From assembly GCA_948470475.1 (NCBI GenBank), contig OX419343.1:25113302-25177301 (forward strand): a stretch of DNA of 64,000 bases, read 5' to 3'. The notes beneath the pieces are model-generated. The model made no database searches and was not told where the DNA came from. It was given only the letters and a program-made list of their open reading frames with translations. The position numbers and the translations under genes were made by a program. Source of the DNA: Galaxea fascicularis (taxonomy: Eukaryota; Cnidaria; Anthozoa; Scleractinia; Euphylliidae). Numbering within the stretch: position 1 is the first letter of the stretch; every line of letters begins with the position of its first letter. Below, one piece after another: positions 1 to 11,499 of this stretch.

Positions 1-365
1 TGCTGCTGAGGTATTTATCTATAAATCATGAAAATATACGAAGAAGTAAATCTGTGTCAGTTTAGTCAAGCTTCCCCATACCACTTGTTGTCAAATAACC
101 ACTCGGTGAGCTAGTATTTGGATTGTCAATCATGCAACCAAAAATCTATAGGGCGTCTTAGATAAAACAACTAGAAAAACGAATTTCCTCTGTTTTACTT
201 TTTCTAGTTGCTGGGTAACCCACAGTCACACCAATGATATGTTGGTTCTGTACGTTCCACTGACCATCATGCTAATGGTAAGAAAACTGTACATAGTCAT
301 TGTAAATCGAAACGTAATTGTCGGGAATTACTGAATCGAATGTTTCTTTCTTCTTTTTCTCGCAG

Positions 366-3300
366 CTCAATTTTATATTCGCAGTTTATGTTGTTCATAA
401 GATAGCTAAAAAATTGAAGAACTCTCGGTCTACACAGATGAATACAATCAGGCAAGTACCCGTATATATTCACACAAATCACCGTTTACAGTCTTCACAG
501 CCAATGATAACTTGACTTAACTGACAGTCGACCAATAAAATCACCACTTCGTTGACCAATCACATCAACGATCAAAGCATTATACCACGTACTGACGTTA
601 CACAAAAAACAGTCCTTCTCAGGACTACACTCATCCGGACGATCGTACCTCGTTTAGTTATGATACACCTATATATTCTACTGTTCATTATTTTTCTATT
701 GACCTTAATGAATATCCGTTCTAATCAGCACACCATTTGTTCATATGTTCTAGTTTCTAGCCCTATAGCTTGTTTAACAACTTCCTACGAACACCGAGGA
801 ACCACGATAGCCAGCGAATAGTTTAACAGTAAAATCAACAACTTCATGGTTAATTTCACTTCGTTTCTGTTATGTGCACATAGACACCCAAGTTGCTATA
901 CTCGAGGTACACTTTTTAGCAGAGTAGTTTTGTGCGCAAGACAATATTGCATCCGTCATGAAAAAAGACACTGATTTCATCAGCGAAAACACTTGTCCAC
1001 TACCGAGCACACATAAGACAACATGTGATGTCAGTGGTGATAGCAAGGTCACCAAAGCCCTTGAAAAGGTTCCTACTCTTACGTTAAACCAAATTTAATG
1101 AGCATACGGTTCGATTTCATTCAGCGCCCTATCTTAGAGTTTAGAGTGTTTTCACTCGTGTGACTTTCAGCCATATTGGTTAGCCGAAACAAAAGAAGCT
1201 ATTTGCATAAAAATAGAATGCACTAGGCCATTTCCGAGTTCATGTCTGCCTCCTCTTCAAAGCGAGTCTAAGTGCGAAGTTTTTGTTATGAAAATTAGTT
1301 TTCATTCATATGTAAAGTAGAACTAATTACCATCACAAAAACTTCGCACTTAGACTCGCTTTGAAGAGAAGGCAGACATGAACTCGGAAATGGCCTATTC
1401 GCTAAGGTTTAGTTTGGGACACCAACATGGCCGCCGTTTGTTTGTTTCGGGACAACAACATGGCCGCCGTGACGTCATGTGAAAACGCGCTGTTATCTTA
1501 GCCAGTCTTGAAACTACCACATTCTTCTCTTATTCTCTTCCAACAGGAGGAACGCAAAAGCTGTGGCGATTTTGATCACGCTTTTCGGATTAATATACCT
1601 CATTACTTTCTACCAACCGGCAAACAACCCAGGTTACAATTACTTTGTTGCAGTTGTTTATCCGTTACAGGTAATGAGAGAAAAATGATGATATTCATAT
1701 TTTTATATTTAACCGTATAATACGATATTTGTAAAATTTTTCATTTCTTAGGGCAACCGACAAAGAAACGTATTCCAAACAAAATTTTTTTAAGTGTCTC
1801 TCTGATCTGTTATATTGAAATGAATCTATATTCAGTTCGGTGTACTTGCGCTATCAACTCGATCTACGCTCTGTCTGTAGACTTCACAGGAGTATTTTCG
1901 TTTCAATCTTTCTTAAGTTTCATAGCAGTCAACGTTTTGTGTTCAGACAACAACATTTCGAAGTTCTGAGTTGCATTCCTCACATCTAGTTTACGTTACT
2001 TTATAGGGAATAATGGTCTGCATAGTTTTTGTTTACCTGAGTGCGGAGTTTCGAGAATCTTTTAGAAGACACTGGATGAAATGGAGATATGGGATACTAA
2101 TAGACACGGTGAGAATGAAACTTGCATGTCTTTAACACGTGCGGCCGACCTATTTTACCATGTGGGCTTCAGAACATCAAATCTAGGCTCGGCGAGGTTC
2201 AAGACCAGGATGAACACTAAATTTAATATTTCTTTAGTATAGAAAAAACTGTTGGACAGGTCTGTGATAGAGTAGGACAGTGCTAACTAGAGCCCCACCC
2301 AAGGGGTTGTTATTAGCAACAACAACCTTCGCTGCTTCATTCTGCAGTACCTACGTGATACTTAAGTCGTTAAAGCCATTTTGATTTAGTTTAGTCTGCT
2401 TGGATTTATGCAAAGTGTGAGAGGCCTCCCATGTGGGCTACAAAATTAACGAACTGAAACAGGTAGATATAAGTAAGTGTGAAGTGTGAACTCGAGATTT
2501 CTTTGACTTTAATACTTCCAAATACTTCCTTAACAGTGCATTCTACAGTTGTGTTTTGAGTTCTTTGAGTAGAAGCGAGGCTGAAGTTGACCTTGTTGGG
2601 GCAAACCTCCGTTTTTCTCGTGTAAATGTGAACTAGTTTGTATGAGAAAAACATCACTGTTTACGTAAGAAAAGCAGTGAGGTCTGTATCAAAACAAGCT
2701 CACCCTTAGCCTAGTTTCCATTCATGAGCCATGTCACCTAACACGTAACTGTAAAATGAACTATTCCTTGTTGTGCTTCTTAAGCTCAAATGTGTGTCCT
2801 AAAATATTTTTGGCCTGAATTTAGAACCCGTACGCAGCGAGGCAGGATTTAGAGCCGGGACCATCTGATGAACAAGGCACCTCTGCGAGCGTGCTTCACA
2901 TAGAGCCCTCAGAAAATATACCATACAGGGCCCGCTCCATCGCGTCCCTACAGGAGACTTCAAGGTACTGTGAAGATTTTCAGAGCCCTAAATGGTCATG
3001 ATAAACGACTAGTACATCATCTCTCCTCTCTTTTTAGCCTGTGGTAACCTAGCTTGGAATCCATAGGAGAGTATAGTAATACTCTTGCTCACTATATGCT
3101 TGGTATGCTGTGACGAACTATAAGTAGCAATACTCTCTCAGCTGCTTTGCATCAGTTGTATAGGTGACCTGTGGCTTGTGTATGACATTACTTCGTCAAG
3201 TTAAGTGTTGTTTATCCGAGTACAAATAAATAGTTCTTGGTTTTAAATCCGGCGCTGGATTGTAATAGCACCTTATTTTTATAGAAACAGCCAACAGCTG

Positions 3301-6124
3301 GAGTTTAGGAACGGGGACACTAGCAAACTTAGTGGCGCAAAGAAAATGCTGTCATTGCTGATAGAGTTCACCCCGTGAAATGTAAATTATCTCCGCCATT
3401 TCAGCAAATAGTATGACACTGGAGCAGGTTTGCGCCTATGAGGTATGGTTCTCTCCCTTCAAAATAAAGGGGGCTATTTCATTTGTTTACAGGCCTCCAA
3501 GTGCCCATCAACCTGAACAGCTTCCTGAAAGACCCAAATCCCACAACAGCCAATTGTCGCTTCTTTCGCGCTCCAGCGATCTGACAAAATATCGACTGAA
3601 AAAAGTCGAGCCGGAGCCCTTGAAACCAGCGCGGGTACAATCCGCGGGTCCAGAGGCCTGGTGCCCACCAACTCTTCACGCTGTAACGGCCTGGCAGGAG
3701 GTCCAGCCGTCAGAGGTACGATACTATGCAAAACAGCATTTTTTTTGTTTTTGTTTTTTGGATAGATCATTAGTTTTCCAGGGGTTGCTGTCGCCTTATT
3801 TGGAAAAACATGTTAAGACAAATTGAATCTATGGAAACCCAAAGTTAATTTTCAATTTTTATTTTAACTGGCGCGTGCTCTGTGAACATTAGGCTTATGT
3901 ACATTAAGCTAAGTAATTAATGATTTTACTATAAATGTCATAAATGTAGTGGAACATTTGATCATCAGTTTGTTAAGGCCTGTTAAGCTTTTTTATTTGT
4001 GTATGCGTAATATAGGTCACTAAAATATTATCATTATCATTATTATTACAAATTTCCTTGACGAGTCTTAAAGAACTTTAAATAAAGTCTGCCAGAGTAA
4101 AATCAATTGCAAACTTGAACAAATTCAAATTTCAGCTAAGCACATGCAGATAGTGGTCCGATGAAGCTGTATACTGTACTTTTCTTTGATAACCGATAAA
4201 AATTCTTCCAAGATATCAATTAAAGAAACAACTTAAGCTTAGACTTCTGTGGGCAAACGACAAGCTATGTATATTTGGTTCCTTTTCCCCACAGAATCAA
4301 GAGGAATCTTCAACCGCCAACCAAGGTCTTGAAAATAAAGGTTTTTCTGCCAAAAGTGAGAGCGACATTTCTAATCTTGGAAGTCAAATTTCTCTTAAAG
4401 CAAAACCATCATCTCAAACAGAAATAGATACAAAAGTCCCCGAGAAGCCAATTAATATTGAAGAATCCACAGAAGAAGATTCAAAGGAAACTTTAACACC
4501 GAACTCCGAGGATGCATTTTCATTCTCGAGTCAACTGTTTACCCATGACTCACGGCCCTCAACCGCTGAGTTTTATAAGGAATACGCGATCACAAGTGCT
4601 ACTGAAACTTCCGACGATGAAACGCTGACAGCAACCGGAGACTCAACCATATCACAGGATGTCAAGCCGTCTACGAGTACAGAGGATTCAAGTGCTACCT
4701 CCAGAGGAGGGCAGTTTTGGATGAAGGCTCGAAAACTAGCTGCACAGAGAAGGAGATCGCGGGTCGAAAACAACAAAGTGTTATCAACAGAAGGAGGTAA
4801 GAAAAGAAACCATAGACCATAGAGTTTTGAGGTGTCTTGTAAATTTTTTGGTGATTTTTAGGTATATTTGGGAGAAGATAGTTTTTCTCAAAAGAGTAGT
4901 AATATCTGGACAAATAAGGAATAGTTCGGATTTAATGTAGTTTAAAAATTAGGATTTGAAGTTAAAAATTGATATATGGTCACCCAAAACAGTCCCCTAT
5001 CAACCTGGTGTGCTCTTGGGTTGGGGGCAACTGTCTGTTGGTGTTCCAAAACTAATTTTCCTTCTTCTATCCCTTCTTTAAACCTCTTAAAATGCCATTC
5101 AAATTCACGTGTACCCCCACCTTAAGATGAGATTCAACTTTTTTCATGTCAACCAGTGGCAGCGCGCAATGAAGGGACCGATCTTCTCCATAATCAGGTA
5201 GAAACGAGTAAATAAACAGTAAAATCACCGCTAATATTAAACCGAATCTCCACACAGATTCATCACATTTTCACCAAAGTTACGCAGATAAGCTAAAGGA
5301 CGCTGATGAGTACAGAATGGCTTGGATCGCCAAGATCCTACAAGAGGAATCACATGGTATGTGTTTAACACGAGCTTTTCTCCCCATAATGAAACCATAG
5401 GATTTGCGATCAATTGCTTGCCTCTTTAGGCCCTAAAATAAGTAGTGTGTGACGCTAGTGAATATAATTTTCCTTATAGAGAGGTTTTAAATTACCCTGG
5501 CCAATCAGAACGAAAGCATGCAGGGCCATGAACCCAACTTCGTTTCCAGAGTCCATTGACAAGGAAAAAGGCATGAGAACGAGGTTGCAATAAACCAATA
5601 GGATTTGAAGGGGCGCGTGTAGCTGCTAACAGCCCAAAGCGAAGGGAAATACTTGCGAGAGAAAGTAGTGTGCGTGTTTTGCCAACTCTCCGCCAGGAGG
5701 GCGTAAAAAGGCAAAACAAGTGAATTACATTCAACACTCAACGGAAAACCGCTTTAATTTGCTGTTAAAGCTGATCTGTAAGTGAAAGTTTGAAGTGTTG
5801 CCATTCAATGGAGAACCTTTAAGCCGTTCTTTCTGGTGGTGCTGTTTCTTACATTATGTTGTACATCAGTAGTGGATCTAACTTTCGAGTCTATGGATGA
5901 AATCCTGAAGTGTGACCATTCAAGTGAAAGCTACTGAGCGGTACTTCCCTATAAAACAATGTTCTTTTTTCCCTTTTTGCCAAAATGAACTAATTTTGAA
6001 CTTATATTTTTATAGCGAATTGAAAGCGTTGATGGATGCTTGGTACTTTTCGCCGGGTGTTTCCAACCCCCAGTGTTTAATGTTTTATTTCCTTGGCTTT
6101 GCAGATGAAGAAAGTGAAGCGTAA
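366..6124 (+). CDS. Class B (secretin/adhesion superfamily) GPCR, 3' part, 8 exons
   Basis: Exons are 366-451, 1547-1670, 2007-2108, 2825-2964, 3493-3715, 4295-4796, 5258-5356 and 6105-6124. They join in one open frame of 431 codons ending in TAA; all phases agree. Exon 1 encodes the end of TM5 and loop 3 (LNFIFAVYVVHKIAKKL). Exon 2 encodes TM6 (AKAVAILITLFGLIYLITF), exon 3 TM7 and helix 8 (EFRESFRRHWMKW). This layout and the basic Arg/Trp-rich helix 8 are typical of class B receptors, which couple peptide hormones or adhesion signals to G proteins at the plasma membrane. After helix 8 the tail runs about 327 residues, rich in Ser, Thr and Glu, far longer than in vertebrate secretin-type receptors. 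The first intron uses a GC donor (GCAAGT). The N-terminus and TM1-4 lie left of the window, so ligand class is unknown. An adhesion-type receptor is the main alternative to a B1 receptor. Confidence 0.75.
600..667. repeat. Fragment of the palindromic element also found at 12085-12303
   Basis: This stretch in the first GPCR intron carries cagtccttctcaggactac followed by a near match to the right end of the element at 12085-12303, including ggacgatcgtac. Only the right part is present, so it is a truncated copy. Confidence 0.6.
1225..1396. mobile_element. Palindromic MITE, about 172 bp
   Basis: The two halves are near-perfect inverted copies: ggccatttccgagttcatg on the left matches catgaactcggaaatggcc on the right, and the arms extend about 65 bp inward. 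The outer ends read TAGGCC and GGCCTA, so a TA target duplication (Tc1/mariner-like) is possible. There is no coding capacity. It lies in the first GPCR intron. Confidence 0.75.
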
Positions 6125-6181
6125 ACCAGGTTATTTGCCGAGTCTTGCTCAAGTTCAAGTTTTGCATCAACAAACGTAATT

Positions 6182-6473
6182 CGTCGGTCTTGAAGTAAAA
6201 ATGAAATTCATTTAGAGACTTTTAGAGTTATTAAAATAACAAAAAATTGTTGTGGTGTTTTATGGAAACAACAGGAAGTTTGCAGACATTGAAGAGCATT
6301 GGCTACTCAACACTTACGAGATCTGGTGGAACAGCGTCGGTCCTGAAGTAAAAATGAAATTCATTTAGAGACTTTTAGAGTTATTATAATAACAAAAAAT
6401 TGTTGCTGCGTTTTATGGAAGCAACAGGAAGTTTGCGGACATTGAAGAGCATTGGCTACTCAACACTTACGAG
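6182..6473. repeat. Tandem duplication, 153-bp period, just after the GPCR stop
   Basis: The block 6182-6320 is repeated at 6335-6473 with only a few substitutions; the shared start is cgtcggtc and the shared end is cacttacgag. The duplication begins about 58 bp after the receptor stop codon, so it probably lies in the 3' UTR. Its exact 153-bp offset suggests a recent duplication or a local assembly duplication. A possible AATAAA for the receptor transcript is at 6873-6878. Confidence 0.8.
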
Positions 6474-7518
6474 AACTTTGGCTCTTGGAAAAGAGACACA
6501 TTGTGCCAAGCTTATCATTGGCGGAAGCAAGTAAAAATGTTTTTCCTTCCGCGTTGTTTTGTTCTTGGAACTACAGCAAGCGATCAGCTAACAGGATTAA
6601 CCGGCAAATTCAAGATCTTATTTTAAAAACAAGTCGAATCTTTTCCATCAAACATTTTGAGTGTCAACAGGAAATAATGAACCCATTTGGGTACATGGAT
6701 TACATCTGCATTATTACGGTTACGCAAACTGACAAAAGTTCTTAGTCATTATAGTTCAAGAATGGAACGGAGAAATTATTCAATATTATTTAATGTTTCC
6801 ATGTGGTGTGAAAAATATGGAAACAGTTTTATCCTTTTGCTGTAAAAATGAGTCTGCAAAAATCTACACTGGAATAAACCTACAAAACAAGATAAACCTA
6901 AAAATGAATATGTGGTGCCCAGATCTAGCGCAGCTTTCACGAGATGACAATATGTTACACTTGGGGGATGTAGCCACGGATTTCTATGTGGCATATTTGT
7001 TTAAACCCTGTCGATGAAAAAGGCTCAAATAGTAAATATTACCGTACCTTCATTTTACAACACAATGGACCCACTCCTTCCATCGATGCGCAAGTATAGC
7101 GCCCAATGACGCCGTTTTCGGATTTAGCTTAGCCTGTTCCAGGCGTTCAGATAGTAAACGGGGCGCAATAGTACCAGCAGAGCGAGGTGAAAAATGGAGG
7201 CTAGATTTAGCTCACCCTCCTCTTACAAACGAGTTTTCATACGGATATTAACTCTATTTTCACATTACTAGGAACTCATTTTCATATTAAAGAAAGAGTG
7301 TACACCTTGCCTCGTTTTAATGAAGAGGCTCAAAGGAGCTCTGACATGGCCTGTAAGGGATGGACTATTAAAAAAGTGAAGGGGGAAGGAAGGGGAAAAA
7401 ATCGATCATGTAAGGAAACAGGACAAATAAAATTAGTGCAAAGAAAAGTTATACTCCTGCGAGGAAAGATCCTGAACAATCACTGGGCATAAAAGAATTC
7501 ATGCAAGCTGCCCGATTA
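6474..7518. other. Intergenic DNA, no gene recognised
   Basis: Short open frames occur here (for example 6452-6745 and 7298-7492), but none shows a domain, splice context or codon pattern that I can support. The stretch may include the distal 3' UTR of the receptor gene. Confidence 0.4.
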
Positions 7519-8742
7519 ATCATTGAAAAACCAATCCATCAATGGATAGCAATCGATTATTACCTAGTAGTCAATTGGCATCGGCCAATCGAGACCCAAT
7601 CGATAATCACTCAAAAGTGGCAGCAAACTCATCGATTGGAAACGATTTCCTTTGGAAAAACCCTCAAAACGTAGACTCACTGTACTTCAATGAAATTGTG
7701 GTCAGGCAGCTGTTTCAGGGCTACAACAAACCTGTACACACGTTTTTATAAACGGCTGAACCGGTTATTCTAGCTTTTTATCAGATATCATGTTAACTTT
7801 TTCCTGCATTTTTTCCCTTGTCTTATTAAATGGGCTCTGTTCATGTGAAAAACTGCTAATCAGCACAGTCCCACTCGCTAATTTTCACGCCATTGTACCA
7901 GTATTGGCCTTTCCGAAATTCAAAAGGGAACTGGGGCGAGTTTCAAATTTTGAAGTAATCGATAAATTGACATCATCACATGAAAGATAACATTGAGATT
8001 GGTCGATTGACCAAGTCTGATTCTTTTAGATTGAACAGAGACCAAGTTATGGACCTTGAAACATAGCTCAAAATCCATACAAACGTCTCTAATTTTGTGA
8101 CAGCGTCCCCCACCACCAGCCTTTCACCAGTTATTTGCCTGACAAGTTTAAGCATCATTTTCGTGTTCAAAATTCTCACACGAGAAATTATGCAAACGGG
8201 ACGTTTACCTTCGGGAAATGCTTCTGGATGGCTAGTCATTGCGCCTGGGAAGCAGTGCGGATAAATCTTCTGCTATGAATCTGCAAACACTGCACTGATA
8301 ATTTTCTTGTTCAGCCAAGTTGCTTCAAGTTAACGACGGAGGGGTATTGGAGAAGCGTATGGTCAAATGGAACGGCAAATTTCCGATCGGACCGGTCCAA
8401 CCAGAAAGGTGGTCCGCCTCGAAAGGAGGACTTCGTTTTCCAGAACTTTACCAGTTGGACCAAGGTGATTCATTCAGTTTCAAACCCAGTTTTCTGGAAA
8501 CTTTGGTTGACTGGAACACGCCTGGCATTTTCATGCCGTTACGTCAATCGAATGACTGGTATTGATTATTGATAAAAATTAATAATCAACGACAATCTAC
8601 ATCGGCTAATTGAATGATTATCATCAATCAATTTGATAATCGAAGGTACAGTAATCACAGATCCACTGGTCAAGGATTATCAATATTAGTCGATTAATTG
8701 GCATTGATTGTCATCAATTGATTGATTGTTTTTCCAATGATA
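7519..8742. mobile_element. Probable non-autonomous TIR element of about 1.2 kb
   Basis: The left end (tcattgaaaaaccaatccat) and the reverse complement of the right end (atcattggaaaaacaatcaa) are diverged inverted copies over about 50 bp, both rich in ATCGAT/ATCAAT steps. An 81-codon frame at 8320-8565 lies inside; it has no recognisable domain and no ATG at its 5' end. It may be a repeat-borne reading frame. An internal segment (about 7911-8110) is repeated near the right edge of the window at 63716-63905, supporting a dispersed repeat. No transposase is visible. Confidence 0.5.
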
Positions 8743-9017
8743 GATCTCATTGTTTGAAGCTACCATGCAGATGACCACAATCAAATTGAAATCTACATTA
8801 AAAGTCGTGGTTGACACCATGGAAGTGAAAATTCACCATCAAGTTGAGGAAACAGCTGACATTTCAAACTACCATTTTGTTGCATAATAATATTTAAAAC
8901 ATGACGTCACTGGACGACTTTACAACACTCAGAATTCAGACGTCTCTCTCACCTGCACCTCCTGTGGGTTAGGGGGAGGAGGCAGCTGACATTTCAGACT
9001 AGCTGGGTGAAACAGAA

Positions 9018-9092
9018 ATTTACTGTGTTTGTTTGAGACAAGATCAACTATTGATTGATAGTTGATCTTGTCTCAAACAAATACAGTAATCT
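9018..9092. repeat. Perfect-stem inverted repeat (hairpin), about 75 bp
   Basis: Arms of about 33 bp (left tttgagacaagatcaacta, right tagttgatcttgtctcaaa) are separated by only a few bases. It is probably the remnant of a short palindromic MITE downstream of MRPL43. Confidence 0.65.
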
Positions 9093-9372
9093 GTTATGAT
9101 TTTTGCTTGAAATTATGTAAGGTTCAGTATGCTACTTCAAACTCTCCACAAATGTTTTGGGAACGTTTCTCTGGAGTGAGCATGTGTTCTGTAAATCATA
9201 AAATGCCACCTTAATATATACACGCTACCCAATATATGTCGGACAGAATGAACAGCAATTTTCAAGGATGGCCATGTATTGGCAGTACAAGGGAGCCACA
9301 TTCTCCTTACAAAACAAGGTCACATACAGTGACCACTCTCCAAACTGTCTGCATGTTAAGGTAGACTTGAAC

Positions 9373-10774
9373 TCAGTTGCCTGACTGTCTCTGCTCCATG
9401 GATTCATTTATCGTTGAATGTCTCAGTGATGGTGGTTTATTCAGGAATGGAGTCCATGTTCCTTGAATGGAAGGATTTTCTGTGTGCCAAAATTTTCTTA
9501 TTTTCTCCACTTTAACTCCTGATTCATTCCTCAATCTTTCAACCCACTCTTCAATCTCATCTGGCATCTTGTTCTTTACATCCACAATTTTACTATTCCC
9601 ATTCACTAGAACACACAAAAACGGACCAAAAAGGTTGTTTGAAATGTGAAAGAAAGTTGATCATAAAGTAGGGAATTCTTACAAAGGCAAACCAAATGGT
9701 GTTGAAAGAATATAATCTAAAAGCATCGTACGGTCGTGTAGCCTCCTATGCAGACCTTCTTTTGGCTTGTCACATAATCTTTCCTCACCAAAAAAGGAAA
9801 GATTGTCTGACAAGCCAAAAAGAAGGTCTGCATAGGAGGTTAATGGTCATGCAGCAAAACACACAATTATAGACTATCAAAATGTCAGATGGGAAGGACA
9901 TTTTTAAGTAATTGGGCAATCAATATTAGTATATACTAAAACAGTGGATAGCATTTTTGCACACTCTGGTTGGCTACTCAAACTCGGGATAGCACGTACT
10001 ATTCATCAGTGTCTGTGGCCAGTGGCGGATACTTACCATGCCGTGAAGCCACCTCTACTTCTGGAAGTGAGCTACATGTATGCACCATGAATTATACACT
10101 CTTATACCAACAGATCACAGGCGCCCAAGCTCAACATAAGTGACGTGTAAGCACAGTGTTGTGTTACACAGTTTGTATAGTAGTTTTCCAGGCTGGTTTT
10201 AGGGCATTTCTGCGGGATTTCTCAGTTTCGGTTTCTACTCTTCTGTAGATCAAACAAAACAACAATGTATCGAAATAGGTTGATTTTATTAAGATAGTGT
10301 GGTATTTTCTGCTTTGTGTAAAACAAATACTTGCGTGTGATACTTTCCTGCCTAAGTGTTTATTCAAATTGTGTAACCCAACACCATGTTTACGCGTCAC
10401 TCATATTGAGCTTGCGGCGCCTGTGCAACAGATCAGAAGGATAATGCAAACTTATTACAAAATAACTCGACTCAACTTACGAAAATTTGCAACAATTCTG
10501 GGATGTTTTCCGTTTCTTTCTCTAACATAAATTGTCACTTCAGGGTTGTTCTTTGCAAATTCCACGATTTCTTTGTCGATGTACTCCCTGACAAGAACGT
10601 AAGCAATGATACCAATCAAAACTGCTTCTACAAAGGAGAATAATCGTTTCAACAGTTACTGCACTACCTTATCCCTCTGCTGCTTCCTCCTCGCTTACAA
10701 TAATTGAATACTAGTCGTTGTAACGGGCGCACAAATCGACCAAAAACTCTGTTTGGGATCCCAACCTGCGCCAT
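9373..10774 (-). CDS. MRPL43: Mitochondrial large ribosomal subunit protein mL43
   Basis: Complement of exons 10668-10774, 10481-10587 and 9373-9605, giving 148 residues with ATG at 10774 (context ATGGCGCAGG) and TGA at 9373-9375. The protein opens with MAQVGIPNRVFGRFVRPLQR. It carries the family pattern SSRGIREYIDKEIVEFAK, then PEVTIYVRERNGKHPRIVA, and later WHTENPSIQGTWTPFLNKPP, all of which align with human MRPL43. The family has a thioredoxin-like L51/S25/CI-B8 domain and sits in the large subunit of the mitochondrial ribosome. A clear cleavable presequence is not obvious, as in the human protein. It is shorter than the longest human isoform because it lacks the Pro-rich C-terminal extension. 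It lies head to tail with HPRT1, 725 bp downstream of that gene's stop. Confidence 0.95.
9742..9839. repeat. Inverted-repeat hairpin, about 98 bp, in an MRPL43 intron
   Basis: The left arm cctcctatgcagaccttctt pairs with aagaaggtctgcataggagg on the right, and the stem is about 45 bp with a small A-rich loop. It is a short palindromic MITE or remnant inside intron 2 of MRPL43. Confidence 0.7.
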
Positions 10775-10914
10775 TTTCGAATAGGAACTTAGTTCCCAGG
10801 TCCCTTCAAAATACAGTATGTGCTTCATGTAAACGACTTTGTGTTTACATATTAGCCCTACTCTTAATTTATGGGAGCTGTGCAAGGTTGCTACATTAAT
10901 GTTTCAAGCTGTTT

Positions 10915-11103
10915 AGAGGTATCTTCAATAGTATGAGTACGACTTTTGAAATCTTGTTCATGATCACTAGTGACATCATTCTTGTTTCTGCAATCTGCTA
11001 TAAGCAACAGGGAAGGGTGAGGGTTTAGAGGCAGTGACTGGTTTGAAATTAAAAAATTCATACTCATACTCAATCTCATCCTCATACTCAAATCTAAAGG
11101 TCA
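10915..11103. mobile_element. Diverged MITE, same family as the copies inside the giant inverted repeat
   Basis: It shares gatcactagtgacat, the central ttgtttctgcaatct, the stretch ggtttgaaattaaaaa and the terminal ctcaaatctaaaggt with the copies at 19506-19738 and 20346-20579. Its outer arms are rich in stacked tactc/gagta steps. It lies between MRPL43 and HPRT1 and overlaps the probable MRPL43 upstream region. Confidence 0.65.
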
Positions 11104-11469
11104 CTTTATTGGGTCCAACATGCTCAGGGTGTGTATTGAACACTATATTGGATCTTGTTGGAAGTCATTGGATGTTGTTTCGACTCCCGCGAAACCCGAC
11201 AATGTTCAGTTTAGAGCCAGTTAACACTTCGGAGTACACAAGTAGGGTTTTCAATTTTTTTTTTTTTTGGGGGGGGGGCATCAGATTAGGTAGGCTGGAT
11301 AGGAGGTGTCAGGGAAGAAACTATCTCCAGCTTTGACATCTAGTTTCAAGGTTGGCATCTCTGTGAGATGTACTCTCATCTTTAAATGGCAGACAGAAAG
11401 TGGTGGAGAAAGCAGAATTGTGGCAAAACAAGGAAATACAACATGAATACTACAAAGAAGTCTGAGATT

Positions 11470-11475
11470 TTTATT
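11470..11475 (-). terminator. HPRT1 polyadenylation signal AATAAA
   Basis: Plus-strand tttatt, AATAAA on the minus strand, 25 bp after the HPRT1 stop codon. This would give an unusually short 3' UTR. Confidence 0.55.
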
Positions 11476-11499
11476 TAATAAACCACTTCTTTACATTAA

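Noticed and set aside
8320..8565. Independent 81-residue protein gene
   Set aside because: It lies inside a TIR element, lacks an ATG at its 5' end and has no recognised domain, so it was kept only as part of the element.
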